Source of the DNA: Sphingomicrobium marinum
Lineage (GTDB): Bacteria; Pseudomonadota; Alphaproteobacteria; Sphingomonadales; Sphingomonadaceae
NCBI RefSeq assembly: GCF_026157105.1
Contig: NZ_JANPVQ010000001.1
Coordinates: forward strand, 1,791,501 to 1,855,500
Reading direction: 5' to 3'
DNA: 64,000 nt
The position numbers were made by a program, and so were the translations under genes. The notes beneath the pieces are model-generated. The model was not told the origin of the DNA. It saw only the letters and a program-made list of their open reading frames with translations, and did no database searches. Positions 42,188-51,316 of this stretch are shown one piece after another (position 1 is the stretch's first letter; each line of letters begins with the position of its first letter).

Positions 42188-42745
42188 CTAGGGCTGTTCG
42201 GGCGCTGCGATGATGACGTCGTTGCCCGCATCAACGACCTGGTAGGCCGGGTCGCCGGTGGGATTTCTGGCATAGCCGGCCTCGCCATGCGGCACGGCCA
42301 TGACACGCTCGGCAACCCCGCCGCCATAAACAGTGATGCCTAGCTCGGCCCAACCGTCTTCGCCCGCCGCCAATTTGTAGACGGGCAACTGCGACGGTCC
42401 GATCTGATCGAGGATACGGTAGCTGTCACCCGCCTTGCGCAGCACATAAAGCGAGCAGCCGCCTGTCCCGCAAATCATCGGATCGATCGCATAGGCAAGC
42501 ACTTCGGCTTCGCCATCGCCGTCAAGATCGGTCGCGCCGGTCTGCAGGCGCAGCGAATCCGGGCTCGAAAGATCGTCCTTCAGCGCCTCGTACATAACGC
42601 CCGCCAAGGCTTCATTGTCGATGTCGGCGACGGGCGCAGACGGAGCGGCGACTTCGTTGGCGGTGTCATTGTTCGCCGCGTCCGGCGCCTCGCCACCTTC
42701 GCAGGCGGCGAGGGCAAGGATCGGCGCCAGCGCGGCGGCGCGCAT
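42188..42745 (-). CDS. Putative lipoprotein, 185 aa
   Basis: A short lipoprotein signal (MRAAALAPILALAAC15) is followed by an Asn/Ala-rich linker. The folded part contains DLDGDGEAEVLAYAID, a calcium-loop-like D-x-D-G-D-G-E stretch, and a Cys pair (CGTGGC). No family is recognised. It ends 66 bp before the scoA start and its start touches the SCP2 gene (1-bp overlap). Confidence 0.72.
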   Translation of the reverse strand: MRAAALAPILALAACEGGEAPDAANNDTANEVAAPSAPVADIDNEALAGVMYEALKDDLSSPDSLRLQTGATDLDGDGEAEVLAYAIDPMICGTGGCSLYVLRKAGDSYRILDQIGPSQLPVYKLAAGEDGWAELGITVYGGGVAERVMAVPHGEAGYARNPTGDPAYQVVDAGNDVIIAAPEQP

Positions 42746-43044
42746 CAGCCTTTCAACTTCGCGAGGACGCCCTGCAGTTGCATGGCGTTGGACATGTCGC
42801 CCTCGACCTTGAGCTTGCCGGTCATGAAGGCGGTCATGCCGTCAAGCTGGCCATCGGCCATCGCCTGCCAGTCATCCCAGGCGACCTTGATCGTGGTATC
42901 GGCGTCGCCGTCATCTTCGCTGACCTGCTTGTCGACGCCATTGAGCATGACCACTCCCTTGTCGCCGAAGTCCATCTTCACCTTCTTGCCGTCCACCCAG
43001 GCGTTGCTTTCCTGCATTTTGGCGACGAGTTCTTGCTTGGTCAT
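42745..43044 (-). CDS. SCP2 sterol-carrier-like protein
   Basis: The 99-residue protein has the SCP-2 fold pattern: a charged beta region (VKMDFGDKGVVMLNGVDKQV), DADTTIKVAWDDWQAMADGQLDG-type motif and the terminal MTGKLKVEGDMSNAMQLQ. SCP2 domains carry acyl chains or other lipids. It is the first gene of a pair with the putative lipoprotein and is divergent from the aldehyde dehydrogenase. Confidence 0.9.
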   Translation of the reverse strand: MTKQELVAKMQESNAWVDGKKVKMDFGDKGVVMLNGVDKQVSEDDGDADTTIKVAWDDWQAMADGQLDGMTAFMTGKLKVEGDMSNAMQLQGVLAKLKG

Positions 43045-43131
43045 ACTGAATCTCCTGTAAGTAAGTTGCGCATGGCGTAGCGAGGTGCGCCAGCCCTTTC
43101 AAGACGAACGCATCGCGCCTATGTGCGCTCC

Positions 43132-44559
43132 ATGACTTATCAAACCGATCTCAAACTCTTTATCGATGGCGCATGGCGGGCGGGCGAAGGCCGCGATTGC
43201 CATGCCGTCGTCAATCCCGCCACCGCCGCCACGATCGCCGAGCTTCCGCTCGCGACCGAGGCCGACCTCGACGAAGCGCTCGCAGCGGCGCATAAAGCCT
43301 TCCCGGGCTGGCGCGATACGCCGGTCGAGCAGCGTTCGGCGATGCTCAGGAAAGTGGGCAAGCATCTCAAGGAAAACGCCAAGGAAATCGGCGCGCTACT
43401 GACGCAGGAACAGGGCAAACCGGTCAAGGAAGCCGTCGGCGAAGTCTATGGCGCTGCCTCGATGTTCGATTGGTACGCCGAGGAGATCAAACGCGATTAC
43501 GGCCGCACGTTGGTGCGCCCGGTCGGCCAGCGGTCGATCGTTCAGCATCAGGCGGTTGGCGTCGTGGCGACCTTCACGCCGTGGAACTTCCCGATCTACC
43601 TGCTTGCCAAAAAGGTTGCTGCGGCCCTGGCTGCGGGCTGCACCGTCATCTCCAAGCCGCCCGAAGAAACGCCCGCCTGCACGCTTGCCGTCGCCAAGGC
43701 GGTCGAAGCTGCCGGCATTCCGCAAGGTGTGTTCCAGCTGGTCCACGGCGTGCCCGACATGGTGAGCCGCCACCTCATCGGCTCCGCCATCGTGCGCAAG
43801 GTCAGCTTCACGGGCTCGGTCCCGGTGGGCAAGCACCTGATGAAGCTGGCATCGGAAAATCTGCAGCGGCTGACGCTCGAGCTTGGCGGCCATGCGCCGG
43901 TGCTGGTGTTCGACGACGTCGATCTCGACAAGACGCTCGACATGCTGGTGCCGCAGAAGTTCCGCAATGCGGGCCAGGTCTGCGTCTCCCCCACCCGCTT
44001 CACGGTGCACGAAAAGATCTACGACGACTTCGTGAAGGGCTTCGCCGAGCGCACCGCGAAGGTCCAGATGGGCGATGGCATGAACGACGACACGCAGATG
44101 GGTCCGCTTGCCAACGCGCGGCGCCCCGAAGCGATCGAAAAGCTGGTCGAGGATGCACGGTCCAAGGGCGCCAAGATCCTCGCCGGGGGCGAGCGCGGCG
44201 GCAACGGCTTTTTCTACAAGCCGACTTTGATCGCGGACGCCTCGCTCGACACCGATATCATGAATCAGGAGCCGTTTGGCCCGGTTGCGGTGGCGCGCCC
44301 GTTCAGCGATCTCGACGATGCGCTCGAGCAGGCTAACCGCCTGCCGTTCGGGTTGGCCGCATTTGCTTTCACCAACGACCTCAAGACCGCGAATATTCTT
44401 GGCGACCGGCTGGAAGCCGGCATGGTCGGCATCAACAGTTTTGCCATTTCGGCCGCCGACGCGCCCTTCGGCGGCGTAAAGGATTCGGGCTTCGGTTCGG
44501 AAGGCGGCAAGGAGGGTCTACGCACCTACCAGGTCGCCAAGGCAATCCATATGGGCTGA
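43132..44559 (+). CDS. NAD(P)-dependent aldehyde dehydrogenase, succinate-semialdehyde type
   Basis: The 475-residue enzyme oxidises an aldehyde to an acid. Catalytic residues are N152 (FTPWNFPIY), K175 (ISKPPEETP), E250 (TLELGGHAP) and C284 (GQVCVSPTR). The overall pattern, including FGGVKDSGFGSEGG, is that of GabD-like enzymes. I start at MTYQTDLKLFIDG, 3 codons inside the longest reading. No GABA transaminase is nearby, so the substrate is inferred only. Confidence 0.9.
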   Translation: MTYQTDLKLFIDGAWRAGEGRDCHAVVNPATAATIAELPLATEADLDEALAAAHKAFPGWRDTPVEQRSAMLRKVGKHLKENAKEIGALLTQEQGKPVKEAVGEVYGAASMFDWYAEEIKRDYGRTLVRPVGQRSIVQHQAVGVVATFTPWNFPIYLLAKKVAAALAAGCTVISKPPEETPACTLAVAKAVEAAGIPQGVFQLVHGVPDMVSRHLIGSAIVRKVSFTGSVPVGKHLMKLASENLQRLTLELGGHAPVLVFDDVDLDKTLDMLVPQKFRNAGQVCVSPTRFTVHEKIYDDFVKGFAERTAKVQMGDGMNDDTQMGPLANARRPEAIEKLVEDARSKGAKILAGGERGGNGFFYKPTLIADASLDTDIMNQEPFGPVAVARPFSDLDDALEQANRLPFGLAAFAFTNDLKTANILGDRLEAGMVGINSFAISAADAPFGGVKDSGFGSEGGKEGLRTYQVAKAIHMG

Positions 44560-44638
44560 GCGCCGCGGCGCTTTTATTGCAACAAAACCGACACGCACCG
44601 CGTTCTTCCGCCACCTGTCATAGCTAGAGGGAAGTGAA

Positions 44639-44902
44639 ATGGCTGAATCGACTGATGGAAACAAAACCCTATTATGGGTAATTCTCGGCGCAATCCTGCT
44701 GGTAATTATCCTGTTCGCCACCGGCATCATCGACATGAGCTCGGAAGGCGGAGAAATGCCTGACGTCGAAGTCGAAGGTGGCGCTCTGCCCGATGTCGAT
44801 GCGGATGTCGCCGATGTCGGCGTTGGCACCGAAGAAGTCACCGTCGAAGTGCCGGAAGTCGAGGTCGATGCAGCCGACGCGGAAGCCGAAGACGACGACT
44901 AA
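44639..44902 (+). CDS. Single-TM protein with acidic tail
   Basis: The 87-residue protein has one N-terminal TM helix (TLLWVILGAILLVIILFATGI) and an extracytoplasmic tail built from Val/Asp/Glu repeats (PDVEVEGGALPDVDADVADV; EVPEVEVDAADAEAEDDD). AGAGGGAAG lies upstream. I recognise no family. The highly acidic tail may bind cations or a basic partner. It has its own terminator. Confidence 0.75.
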   Translation: MAESTDGNKTLLWVILGAILLVIILFATGIIDMSSEGGEMPDVEVEGGALPDVDADVADVGVGTEEVTVEVPEVEVDAADAEAEDDD

Positions 44903-44926
44903 GTCTCGTTCTAACTCCGACAAGAA

Positions 44927-44958
44927 AAGGCGGTCCCTCGGGATCGCCTTTTTTTTGC
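44927..44958 (+). terminator. Terminator after acidic single-TM gene
   Basis: The hairpin AAGGCG-g-TCC-ctcg-GGA-t-CGCCTT is followed by eight T. It is a strong Rho-independent terminator. Confidence 0.92.
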
Positions 44959-45092
44959 ATTGCGACCAGTCGATTGCGCGACGATTACAACTGTCGTCGA
45001 TGGTACAGGCCCGTTCGTCGGCTCGTATGAGCGTCTCACCGACCGGTCGAACTTCGATTGAGAAACATCCGCTATTCGCGAAGATGGATTTG

Positions 45093-45177
45093 CCTGGCGG
45101 GTGACCTTTCCCCGTGACGCGAGGCCCCCGCCCGCCAGGTGCCTCGGCCACTGCCTCCCCAGGGTTAGTGGCCGAGG
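45093..45177 (+). ncRNA. Structured 5' leader: two consecutive hairpins
   Basis: Two perfect inverted repeats lie end to end: CCTGGCGGG (45093-45101) with CCCGCCAGG (45131-45139), and CCTCGGCCACT (45142-45152) with AGTGGCCGAGG (45167-45177). The second loop contains CCTCCCC, complementary to a Shine-Dalgarno. The coding start follows 24 bp later. The layout fits a regulated leader or a small RNA. The remainder of the 299-bp gap after the terminator shows nothing else. Confidence 0.5.
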
Positions 45178-45201
45178 ACCCATCAACGGAGTAAAGATAC
45201 G

Positions 45202-45468
45202 ATGTACACCGGAGTGATAACCAAACTCGATGCTGCCAGTGGAGTGGCGCAACTTCAACCCGATGGATCGGACCAAGCGATTGCGGTCGCTATCGCCCAG
45301 CTGGGCGCTGCTGCCAAGGAACAGGCTCGTTTCGCATTCGAAATGACGCACAGCCCCGGCGGCGACTTCGAGATCAACTATGCAAGAGCTCTGTTACCGC
45401 AGACCTATGTCGGTCGTTCGCCGAGCCTGGCCGATCGTCGTCGCCCCACCCACGCCGTTTGGCGTTAG
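45202..45468 (+). CDS. Small protein resembling a degenerate cold-shock domain
   Basis: The 88-residue protein begins MYTGVITKLDAASGVAQLQP. Read beside cold-shock proteins, the scaffold persists: TGVITKLDAASGVAQL stands where TGTVKWFNxxKGFGFI usually does, then PDGSDQAIAVAI for PDGGxDVFVHI, with a glycine turn and INYARAL for AxNVxxL. All RNA-binding aromatics (WFN, FGF, FVH) are replaced. This is my own motif reading, not a database match. GGAG lies ten bases upstream, behind a structured leader. It has a strong terminator. It could be an unrelated small beta protein. Confidence 0.65.
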   Translation: MYTGVITKLDAASGVAQLQPDGSDQAIAVAIAQLGAAAKEQARFAFEMTHSPGGDFEINYARALLPQTYVGRSPSLADRRRPTHAVWR

Positions 45469-45501
45469 CCAAGGAAAAGCCCCTCCCGCGCATAGGGGGC
45501 C

Positions 45502-45540
45502 AGGCCCGTCGTCCATGGTCCGGACGGCGGGCCTTTCTTT
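45502..45540 (+). terminator. Terminator after the CSD-like gene
   Basis: A long stem AGGCCCG-t-CGTCC pairs with GGACG-g-CGGGCCT around a seven-base loop and is followed by TTTCTTTTT. The next gene begins 30 bp later. Confidence 0.9.
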
Positions 45541-45569
45541 TTAGTGCACCCCTGCTTAAGCGCTGATCC

Positions 45570-47222
45570 ATGAATGCGAAGCTACCCACCCGCTCAGGCG
45601 GGCAAATCCTGATCGACCAGCTCAAGATCCAGGGCGTCGATCGCATCTTCACGGTCCCCGGCGAGAGCTTTCTCGACGCGCTCGATGCGCTCCACGATGC
45701 CGACACGATCGACACTGTCGTCTGCCGCCAGGAAGGTGGCGTAACCTACATGGCGGATGCCGATGGCAAGATGACGGGCAGGCCCGGAATCGCCTTTGTT
45801 ACCCGCGGTCCGGGCGCGACGAACGCGTCGGCGGGCGTCCATGTGGCTTTCCAGGACTCCACCCCGATGATCTTGTTCGTCGGCGGGCTCGACCGGCGCG
45901 ACAAGGACCGCGAGGGCTTCCAGGAGATCGACTTTCCCGCCTTCTTCGGACCGATCGCCAAATGGGCAGCGCGGATCGATGATGCGCGCCGCATCCCCGA
46001 ATATGTCGCGCGCGCCTTCCGTGTCGCCACCGCAGGGAGACCGGGACCGGTGGTGCTCGAAATCCCCGAGGATATGCTCACCGACGAGGTGGAAACTGCC
46101 GATCGCCCCGCCATCCCGCCTATTGCCCAGCCGCCATGCGCCGGGGCCGTGGGCGCGATGATCGACCTACTTAAGGATGCGGTGAGCCCGGTTGCCATCG
46201 TTGGGGGCGCCGACTGGAGCCCCAAGGCGGGCCATTATTTCGCGGAATTCGCTACGCGCGTCGGGCTTCCCGTCGCCGCCTCGTTCCGCCGTCAGGATGC
46301 GGTGGTCAATGACTGTCCCGTCTATGCCGGCCAGCTCGGCTATGGCCCCAACCCCAAGTTGCAGCAGCGCATTCGCGATGCCGACCTGATTCTCGCGATC
46401 GGCACCCGTCTCGGCGAAAGTACTACCGAGGGCTATACGCTGGTGACTCCCGACCACCCGGGCCAGACACTGGTGCACGTCCATCCCGATCCCAACGAGC
46501 TTGGTCACGTCTACCACGCCGATCTGCCAATCTGCGCTGACATGGCGGAGTTCGCGGAAATGGTCGCCGATTGGCTTGACGATGACCTCGTGCCTTTCTC
46601 GCTCGGCCATGAAGCGCACGCCGAATGGCTTGAATGGTCGACGCCCCAGCCGCGTGACGGCGTGGTGATGGACCTGGGCCCCTGTGTCGCGGCAATGCGC
46701 GAAGCGCTTCCGGCCAACACCATCATCTGCAACGGCGCCGGCAACTTCTCGGGCTGGTGGCACCGCTATTGGCACTATGGTCCGCAGCCGACGCAGCTTG
46801 CGCCCACTAGCGGCACGATGGGCTATGGCCTTCCTGCCGCGGTGGCAGCCGCGCTACGCTTCAAGGACCGCCCGGTCGTTTGTGTTGCCGGGGACGGCGA
46901 TTTCCTGATGAACGGCCAGGAATTGGCGGTTGCGGCGGCTCGCGGAGCCGACCTGCTAGTCATCCTCGTTGATAATGGCGGCTACGGCACGATCCGCATG
47001 CACCAGGAGCGCGACTATCCTGATCGGATCAGCGCCACGCAGCTGACCAACCCCGACTTCGTCACCTTGGCGCAAAGCTTCGGCGGCTGGGGCAAACGCG
47101 TGGAATCCACCGATGCGTTCGAACCGGCATTGAAGGATGCAATGGGCAGAAGCGGCATACGCCTGCTTCATCTCATCACCGATATAAACGTCATCACCAA
47201 CAGCAAGATGCTGAAGGGCTGA
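45570..47222 (+). CDS. Thiamine pyrophosphate enzyme, acetolactate-synthase-like
   Basis: The 550-residue protein has three TPP-enzyme domains. The N-terminal catalytic Glu is E55 (VVCRQEGGVTYMADA), the central domain is FAD/ADP-fold-like, and the C-terminal TPP/Mg motif is GDGDFLMNGQELAVAAARG...VDNGGYGT (from about residue 441). It resembles acetolactate synthase large subunits, benzoylformate decarboxylase and oxalyl-CoA decarboxylase. No ilvN is adjacent, so a biosynthetic ALS role is doubtful. The W-rich stretch SGWWHRYWHYG is distinctive. It ends with a perfect terminator. Confidence 0.88.
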   Translation: MNAKLPTRSGGQILIDQLKIQGVDRIFTVPGESFLDALDALHDADTIDTVVCRQEGGVTYMADADGKMTGRPGIAFVTRGPGATNASAGVHVAFQDSTPMILFVGGLDRRDKDREGFQEIDFPAFFGPIAKWAARIDDARRIPEYVARAFRVATAGRPGPVVLEIPEDMLTDEVETADRPAIPPIAQPPCAGAVGAMIDLLKDAVSPVAIVGGADWSPKAGHYFAEFATRVGLPVAASFRRQDAVVNDCPVYAGQLGYGPNPKLQQRIRDADLILAIGTRLGESTTEGYTLVTPDHPGQTLVHVHPDPNELGHVYHADLPICADMAEFAEMVADWLDDDLVPFSLGHEAHAEWLEWSTPQPRDGVVMDLGPCVAAMREALPANTIICNGAGNFSGWWHRYWHYGPQPTQLAPTSGTMGYGLPAAVAAALRFKDRPVVCVAGDGDFLMNGQELAVAAARGADLLVILVDNGGYGTIRMHQERDYPDRISATQLTNPDFVTLAQSFGGWGKRVESTDAFEPALKDAMGRSGIRLLHLITDINVITNSKMLKG

Positions 47223-47245
47223 TAGATCGCCCCGCGTAGCACGAG

Positions 47246-47275
47246 AAAGGCCGCTCCCGATCAGGAGCGGCCTTT
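47246..47275. terminator. Bidirectional terminator between TPP enzyme and CsbD genes
   Basis: A perfect 12-bp stem AAAGGCCGCTCC / GGAGCGGCCTTT has a six-base loop, and the A and T flanks suit both directions. A second small dyad, CGAGCC-tcaaa-GGCTCG (47279-47295), follows. Confidence 0.85.
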
Positions 47276-47308
47276 GTTCGAGCCTCAAAGGCTCGCGTGA
47301 CGAATTGA

Positions 47309-47479
47309 TTAGACGTCGTTGCCGAGCGCCCCTTCAACTTCACCCTTGAGCTGCTGGGCCTTGCCCTTGGTTTCCTGCTCGCGGCCTTCCTGGCGCATTT
47401 CGGGGTCGTTCGACTTCTGCTTCATTTCGCCAATGGCTTCGTTGGTGTTGCCTTTGATCTTTTCTTTCAGTTCACCCAT
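47309..47479 (-). CDS. CsbD-family stress protein, 56 aa
   Basis: This short gene encodes MGELKEKIKGNTNEAIGEMK, then KSNDPEMRQEGREQETKGKAQQ and LKGEVEGALGNDV, the CsbD pattern of K-G-x-x-NE-x-x-G and K-G-x-x-Q. It is hydrophilic and helical with no cysteine. CsbD proteins accumulate under general stress. TAAGGAG lies just before ATG 47479. Confidence 0.9.
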   Translation of the reverse strand: MGELKEKIKGNTNEAIGEMKQKSNDPEMRQEGREQETKGKAQQLKGEVEGALGNDV

Positions 47480-47570
47480 GGTGATACTCCTTACTAAGTT
47501 GCGAATTACTCTATCAACGTAAGGAGTTAGCCGAGGTGCCTCGTCTTATCGGACGCGGCTGTCGGTTGGC

Positions 47571-48347
47571 CTAAATCAAGCCGGCCAGCGGGCTCGAGGG
47601 ATCGGCGTAACGACGCTTCGCCATACGGCCAGCGAGGTAACTTTCGCGCCCCGCTTCGACCGCCAGCTTCATCGCCTTGGCCATGCGGATCGGATCCTTG
47701 GCTTCGGCAATGGCCGTGTTCATGAGGACGCCGTCGCAGCCCAGTTCCATCGCGACCGCGGCATCGGAAGCCGTTCCAACACCCGCATCCACCAGAACGG
47801 GCACGTTTGCGCCTTCGACGATCAGGCGGATGGTGACGCGGTTCTGGATGCCGAGCCCCGACCCGATGGGCGCACCCAGCGGCATGATTGCCACCGCGCC
47901 TGCATCCTCGAGCTGCTTGGCAGCAATGGGATCGTCGACGCAGTAGACCATCGGCTTGAAACCTTCCTTGGCCAGCACTTCGGTCGCCTCGAGCGTCTCT
48001 TTCATGTTGGGGTATAGCGTCTTGGCCTCGCCGAGCACTTCCAGCTTCACCAGCTCCCAGCCGCCCGCCTCGCGCGCCAGCCGCAGCGTGCGGATCGCGT
48101 CGTCCGCATTGAAGCAGCCGGCCGTGTTGGGCAGGTACGTAATCTTCTTGGGATCGATAAAGTCCTGCAGCACCGGCTGACCCGGATCCGAGATATTCAC
48201 ACGGCGCACGGCCACGGTGACAATTTCGGCACCTGATGCTTCGACCGCCGCCGCATTCTGCTCGAAACTCTCATATTTGCCGGTGCCGACGATCAGCCGC
48301 GATGAAAACTTGTGGCTGGCAACTTCCCATTGATCGGTCAAACTCAA
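47571..48347 (-). CDS. thiG: Thiazole synthase
   Basis: ThiG builds the thiazole phosphate of thiamine from dehydroglycine, deoxyxylulose phosphate and ThiS-thiocarboxylate. The 258-residue TIM barrel has [17 protein letters not shown], the Schiff-base lysine region [10 protein letters not shown], and phosphate-site motifs [14 protein letters not shown] and GVLMNTAIA. The start appears to be TTG at 48347, overlapping the thiS stop (TTGA). thiC, thiO and thiE are not in the window. Confidence 0.95.
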   Translation of the reverse strand: MSLTDQWEVASHKFSSRLIVGTGKYESFEQNAAAVEASGAEIVTVAVRRVNISDPGQPVLQDFIDPKKITYLPNTAGCFNADDAIRTLRLAREAGGWELVKLEVLGEAKTLYPNMKETLEATEVLAKEGFKPMVYCVDDPIAAKQLEDAGAVAIMPLGAPIGSGLGIQNRVTIRLIVEGANVPVLVDAGVGTASDAAVAMELGCDGVLMNTAIAEAKDPIRMAKAMKLAVEAGRESYLAGRMAKRRYADPSSPLAGLI

Positions 48348-48565
48348 CCCCCGCCTACGAAATGAACGATTTCGAACTGGTCGCCATCTTCGACCATGAC
48401 CTCCGCAAAGGTCGAGCGCGGCACGATTTCGAGATTGCGCTCGACCGCCACTTTCGCGGGATCGAGCCCGTATTCGGCGATCATCTGCGCGATCGACGTG
48501 CCATCGGCCACGCGGCGATGGTCTCCATTGATGATCACGCCCTTGCTGCCGTCGAGACTGCTCAT
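48344..48565 (-). CDS. thiS: Sulfur carrier protein ThiS
   Basis: The 73-residue ubiquitin-fold protein has [37 protein letters not shown] and the C-terminal Gly-Gly tail (HFVGGG), on which the thiocarboxylate is built. The tail has three glycines at the end rather than two. The start MSSLDG at 48565 is chosen because the longer reading runs into aroQ. It is coupled to thiG by a 4-bp overlap. Confidence 0.93.
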   Translation of the reverse strand: MSSLDGSKGVIINGDHRRVADGTSIAQMIAEYGLDPAKVAVERNLEIVPRSTFAEVMVEDGDQFEIVHFVGGG

Positions 48566-48614
48566 GCTCTTACTCACTTCACGAATGCTGTTTGCCCCCA
48601 TATAGGGAGCTTCC

Positions 48615-49064
48615 ATGAGTTCGCTACCGATGATTTTGGTCCTGCACGGGCCCAACCTCGACCGCCTTGGCCGGCGCGAGCCCGAGCTTTATGGGGACAA
48701 GAGCCTCAAGGACGTCAACGCGATGATCGTCGATCGTGCCGCCACGCTCGATGTCGGCGTGACGATGCGCCAGTCCAATCATGAAGGGCAGCTCATCGAC
48801 TGGTTGTACGAAGCCGAGGACGAGGGCGTCGAAGGCGTCATCCTCAATGCCGCGGGCTTTACGCACACGTCGGTGGCGCTGCGCGATGCGATCGCCGCGG
48901 TGAATGTGCCGGTTATCGAAGTACATCTCACCAACACCGCCAAGCGCGAAGATTTTCGTCAACGCAGCCTGATTGCGCCCGTCTGCACGGGCACCATATC
49001 GGGCTTTGGCGTGAACAGCTATTTACTTGCTCTCGATGCCGCCAGCCGGTTCGAAGAGCGCTAG
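48615..49064 (+). CDS. aroQ: 3-dehydroquinate dehydratase, type II
   Basis: The enzyme dehydrates 3-dehydroquinate in the shikimate pathway. The 149-residue protein has LVLHGPNLDRLGRREPELYG (catalytic Arg/Tyr region), QSNHEGQLIDWLYEA, NAAGFTHTSVALRDA and VIEVHLTN. AGGGAG is placed correctly before ATG 48615. It heads a six-gene string aroQ-accB-accC-ACT-arsC-like-aat, and is divergent from thiS. Confidence 0.97.
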   Translation: MSSLPMILVLHGPNLDRLGRREPELYGDKSLKDVNAMIVDRAATLDVGVTMRQSNHEGQLIDWLYEAEDEGVEGVILNAAGFTHTSVALRDAIAAVNVPVIEVHLTNTAKREDFRQRSLIAPVCTGTISGFGVNSYLLALDAASRFEER

Positions 49065-49083
49065 GACAACAGGGAAAGTAACT

Positions 49084-49590
49084 ATGGCCGAAGCCAAGAA
49101 GAGCAATGGCATGCGTGTGGACGTCAAGGTCGTGCGCGAACTCGCCAAGATGCTGTCGGATAACGACCTTACCGAAATCGAAGTCGAGGATGGCGAACGC
49201 AAAGTACGCGTGCGCCGTGAAGGCACCGTCTACGCCGCGCCCGCAGCGCCGGCACCGGTTGCCGCAGCGCCCGCCGCCCCTGCGCAGGCGCCCGATGCAA
49301 AGCATGCCTCACCCGAACAGGAACAGCCTGCCCCCGGCAGCGCGCCCACGACCGACGGCGATGCGGTGAAATCGCCGATGGTCGGCACGGCCTATCTCGC
49401 GTCCGAGCCTGGCGCTGCCAACTTCGTCAACGAAGGCGACAGCGTGAAGGAAGGCGATACTCTTCTGATCATCGAGGCCATGAAGGTCATGAACCCGATC
49501 AACGCCCCGCGCTCCGGCACGATCAAGAAGATCCTCATCGCCGATGCGCAGCCCGTCGAATTCGAACAGGATCTGGTGGTCATCGGCTAA
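49084..49590 (+). CDS. accB: Biotin carboxyl carrier protein of acetyl-CoA carboxylase
   Basis: The 168-residue protein has a helical N-terminal domain ([20 protein letters not shown]), an Ala/Pro-rich flexible linker (about 51-88) and a C-terminal biotinyl domain. The biotinylation site is EAMKVM with K134. ATG 49084 (MAEAKKSNG) has GGGAAAG upstream. Its stop overlaps the accC start by 1 bp. Confidence 0.97.
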   Translation: MAEAKKSNGMRVDVKVVRELAKMLSDNDLTEIEVEDGERKVRVRREGTVYAAPAAPAPVAAAPAAPAQAPDAKHASPEQEQPAPGSAPTTDGDAVKSPMVGTAYLASEPGAANFVNEGDSVKEGDTLLIIEAMKVMNPINAPRSGTIKKILIADAQPVEFEQDLVVIG

Positions 49591-50945
49591 TGGCGATCGA
49601 AAAGCTCCTGATTGCGAACCGCGGTGAAATCGCGCTGCGCATCCATCGCGCTTGTCACGAAATGGGTATCAAGACGGTGGCGGTTCATTCGACCGCCGAT
49701 GCCGACGCGATGCACGTGCGCCTCGCCGACGAGACGGTATGCATCGGCCCGCCGCCGGCCAGCGACAGCTATCTCAACATTCCGAACATCATCTCGGCCG
49801 CCGAGGTGACGCACGCCGATGCGATCCACCCGGGCTATGGCTTCCTGTCGGAAAATGCCAAGTTTGCCGAGATCGTGGAAAGCCACGACATTATCTGGGT
49901 CGGCCCCAAGCCCGAACATATCCGCGTCATGGGCGACAAGGTCGAGGCCAAGCGCACCGCCGACAAGCTCGGGCTGCCGCTGGTGCCGGGTTCGGACGGC
50001 GCGCTCGAAAGCGTCGAGGAGGCCAAGAAACTCGCTGACGAGATCGGCTATCCCGTCATCATCAAGGCTGCCAGCGGCGGCGGCGGACGCGGGATGAAGG
50101 TTGTCGAGGATCCCGACAAGCTCGAAAGCCTGATGAGCCAGGCCAAGTCGGAAGCGAACGCCGCTTTTGGCGATCCGACCGTCTACATGGAAAAATACCT
50201 GGGTGATCCGCGCCATATCGAATTCCAGGTCTTCGGCGACGGTAATGGCAATGCCATCCATCTTGGCGAGCGCGATTGCTCGATCCAGCGTCGTCACCAG
50301 AAGGTGATCGAAGAAGCCCCCTCGCCCGTCATCAGCGCCGAGCAGCGCAAGGAAATGGGCGATGTGGTGGTCAAGGCGATGGCCGACATGGGTTATCGCG
50401 GTGCCGGCACGATCGAATTCCTCTACGAGAATGGCGAGTTCTACTTCATCGAGATGAACACTCGTCTCCAGGTCGAACATCCGGTCACCGAAATGATTTC
50501 GGGCGTCGATCTCGTACGCGAACAGATCCATGTCGCGCAGGGTGATGGGCTGACCGTCAGCCAGGACGATATCGTGCTTCAGGGCCACGCGATCGAATGC
50601 CGCATCAACGCCGAAAACCCCAAGACCTTTGCGCCCTCGCCAGGTCGGATCGACAATTATGTCGCGCCGGGCGGGATGCATGTGCGCGTCGATAGCGGGC
50701 TTTATGCGGGCTATATGGTGCCGCCTTATTACGACAGCATGATCGGCAAGCTGATCGTCTACGGCCGCAACCGCGATAGCTGCATCCTTCGGCTCAAGCG
50801 CGCTTTGGAGGAGTTCGTGGTGACGGGCGGCGGTTTGAAGACAAACGTGCCGCTGCACCAGGAGATCATCCAGACCGAAGCCTTCAAGTCGGGTGATTAT
50901 ACAATCAAATGGCTTGAACAGTGGCTCAAGGATCAAGCTGACTGA
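49590..50945 (+). CDS. accC: Biotin carboxylase subunit of acetyl-CoA carboxylase
   Basis: The 451-residue ATP-grasp enzyme carboxylates biotin on AccB. Motifs are [20 protein letters not shown], the glycine-rich loop [14 protein letters not shown], the metal and base residues [16 protein letters not shown], and the ATP-site region [12 protein letters not shown]. It overlaps accB and the ACT-domain gene by 1 bp each. Confidence 0.98.
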   Translation: MAIEKLLIANRGEIALRIHRACHEMGIKTVAVHSTADADAMHVRLADETVCIGPPPASDSYLNIPNIISAAEVTHADAIHPGYGFLSENAKFAEIVESHDIIWVGPKPEHIRVMGDKVEAKRTADKLGLPLVPGSDGALESVEEAKKLADEIGYPVIIKAASGGGGRGMKVVEDPDKLESLMSQAKSEANAAFGDPTVYMEKYLGDPRHIEFQVFGDGNGNAIHLGERDCSIQRRHQKVIEEAPSPVISAEQRKEMGDVVVKAMADMGYRGAGTIEFLYENGEFYFIEMNTRLQVEHPVTEMISGVDLVREQIHVAQGDGLTVSQDDIVLQGHAIECRINAENPKTFAPSPGRIDNYVAPGGMHVRVDSGLYAGYMVPPYYDSMIGKLIVYGRNRDSCILRLKRALEEFVVTGGGLKTNVPLHQEIIQTEAFKSGDYTIKWLEQWLKDQAD

Positions 50946-51316
50946 TGGCAGGACTGAAGCCGCAGCTTGCAGAAGAAGAACATGGTTTCGCCACCATCGC
51001 ACACGGTCAGGAATGGCCGCGCGAACTGGTGCCGGTCGCGACATTCGCGGAGGTCGAAGGCACCAGCGTGATTGCACAGATGGCCATGCTCGAGGCCGTC
51101 GGACTCGACCATGACGGTGGCTGGGCAAAGATCTCGCTGGGCTACGTGAGCAGTCTCGAGAGTGTCGGCCTGACGGCCCGCTTCGCCCAGGCGCTGACCG
51201 AGGCAGGCATTCCCAGCAATGTCGTTGCCGCCTACTATCACGATCATCTGTTCGTACCTTGGAGCCGGCGCGAAGACGCAATGGACATTCTTTCCAAACT
51301 GGAGGCCCCTGAGTGA
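50945..51316 (+). CDS. ACT-like (DUF2241-type) protein
   Basis: The 123-residue protein is coupled to accC (1-bp overlap). It contains an ACT-like fold in its second half: KISLGYVSSLESVGLTARFAQ and LTEAGIPSNVVAAYYHDHLFVP, as in DUF2241-type ACT proteins. ACT domains often bind amino acids. A role in controlling carboxylase or amino-acid supply is an inference from position only. Confidence 0.75.
   Translation: MAGLKPQLAEEEHGFATIAHGQEWPRELVPVATFAEVEGTSVIAQMAMLEAVGLDHDGGWAKISLGYVSSLESVGLTARFAQALTEAGIPSNVVAAYYHDHLFVPWSRREDAMDILSKLEAPE

Noticed and set aside
45570-47222. ilvB, the biosynthetic acetolactate synthase
   Set aside because: No ilvN regulatory subunit is adjacent and the sequence is only generally similar, so I call it ALS-like.
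47500-48700. TPP riboswitch before the thiS-thiG genes
   Set aside because: Only 49 bp separate thiS from aroQ, which is too short, and no conserved TPP motifs are seen.
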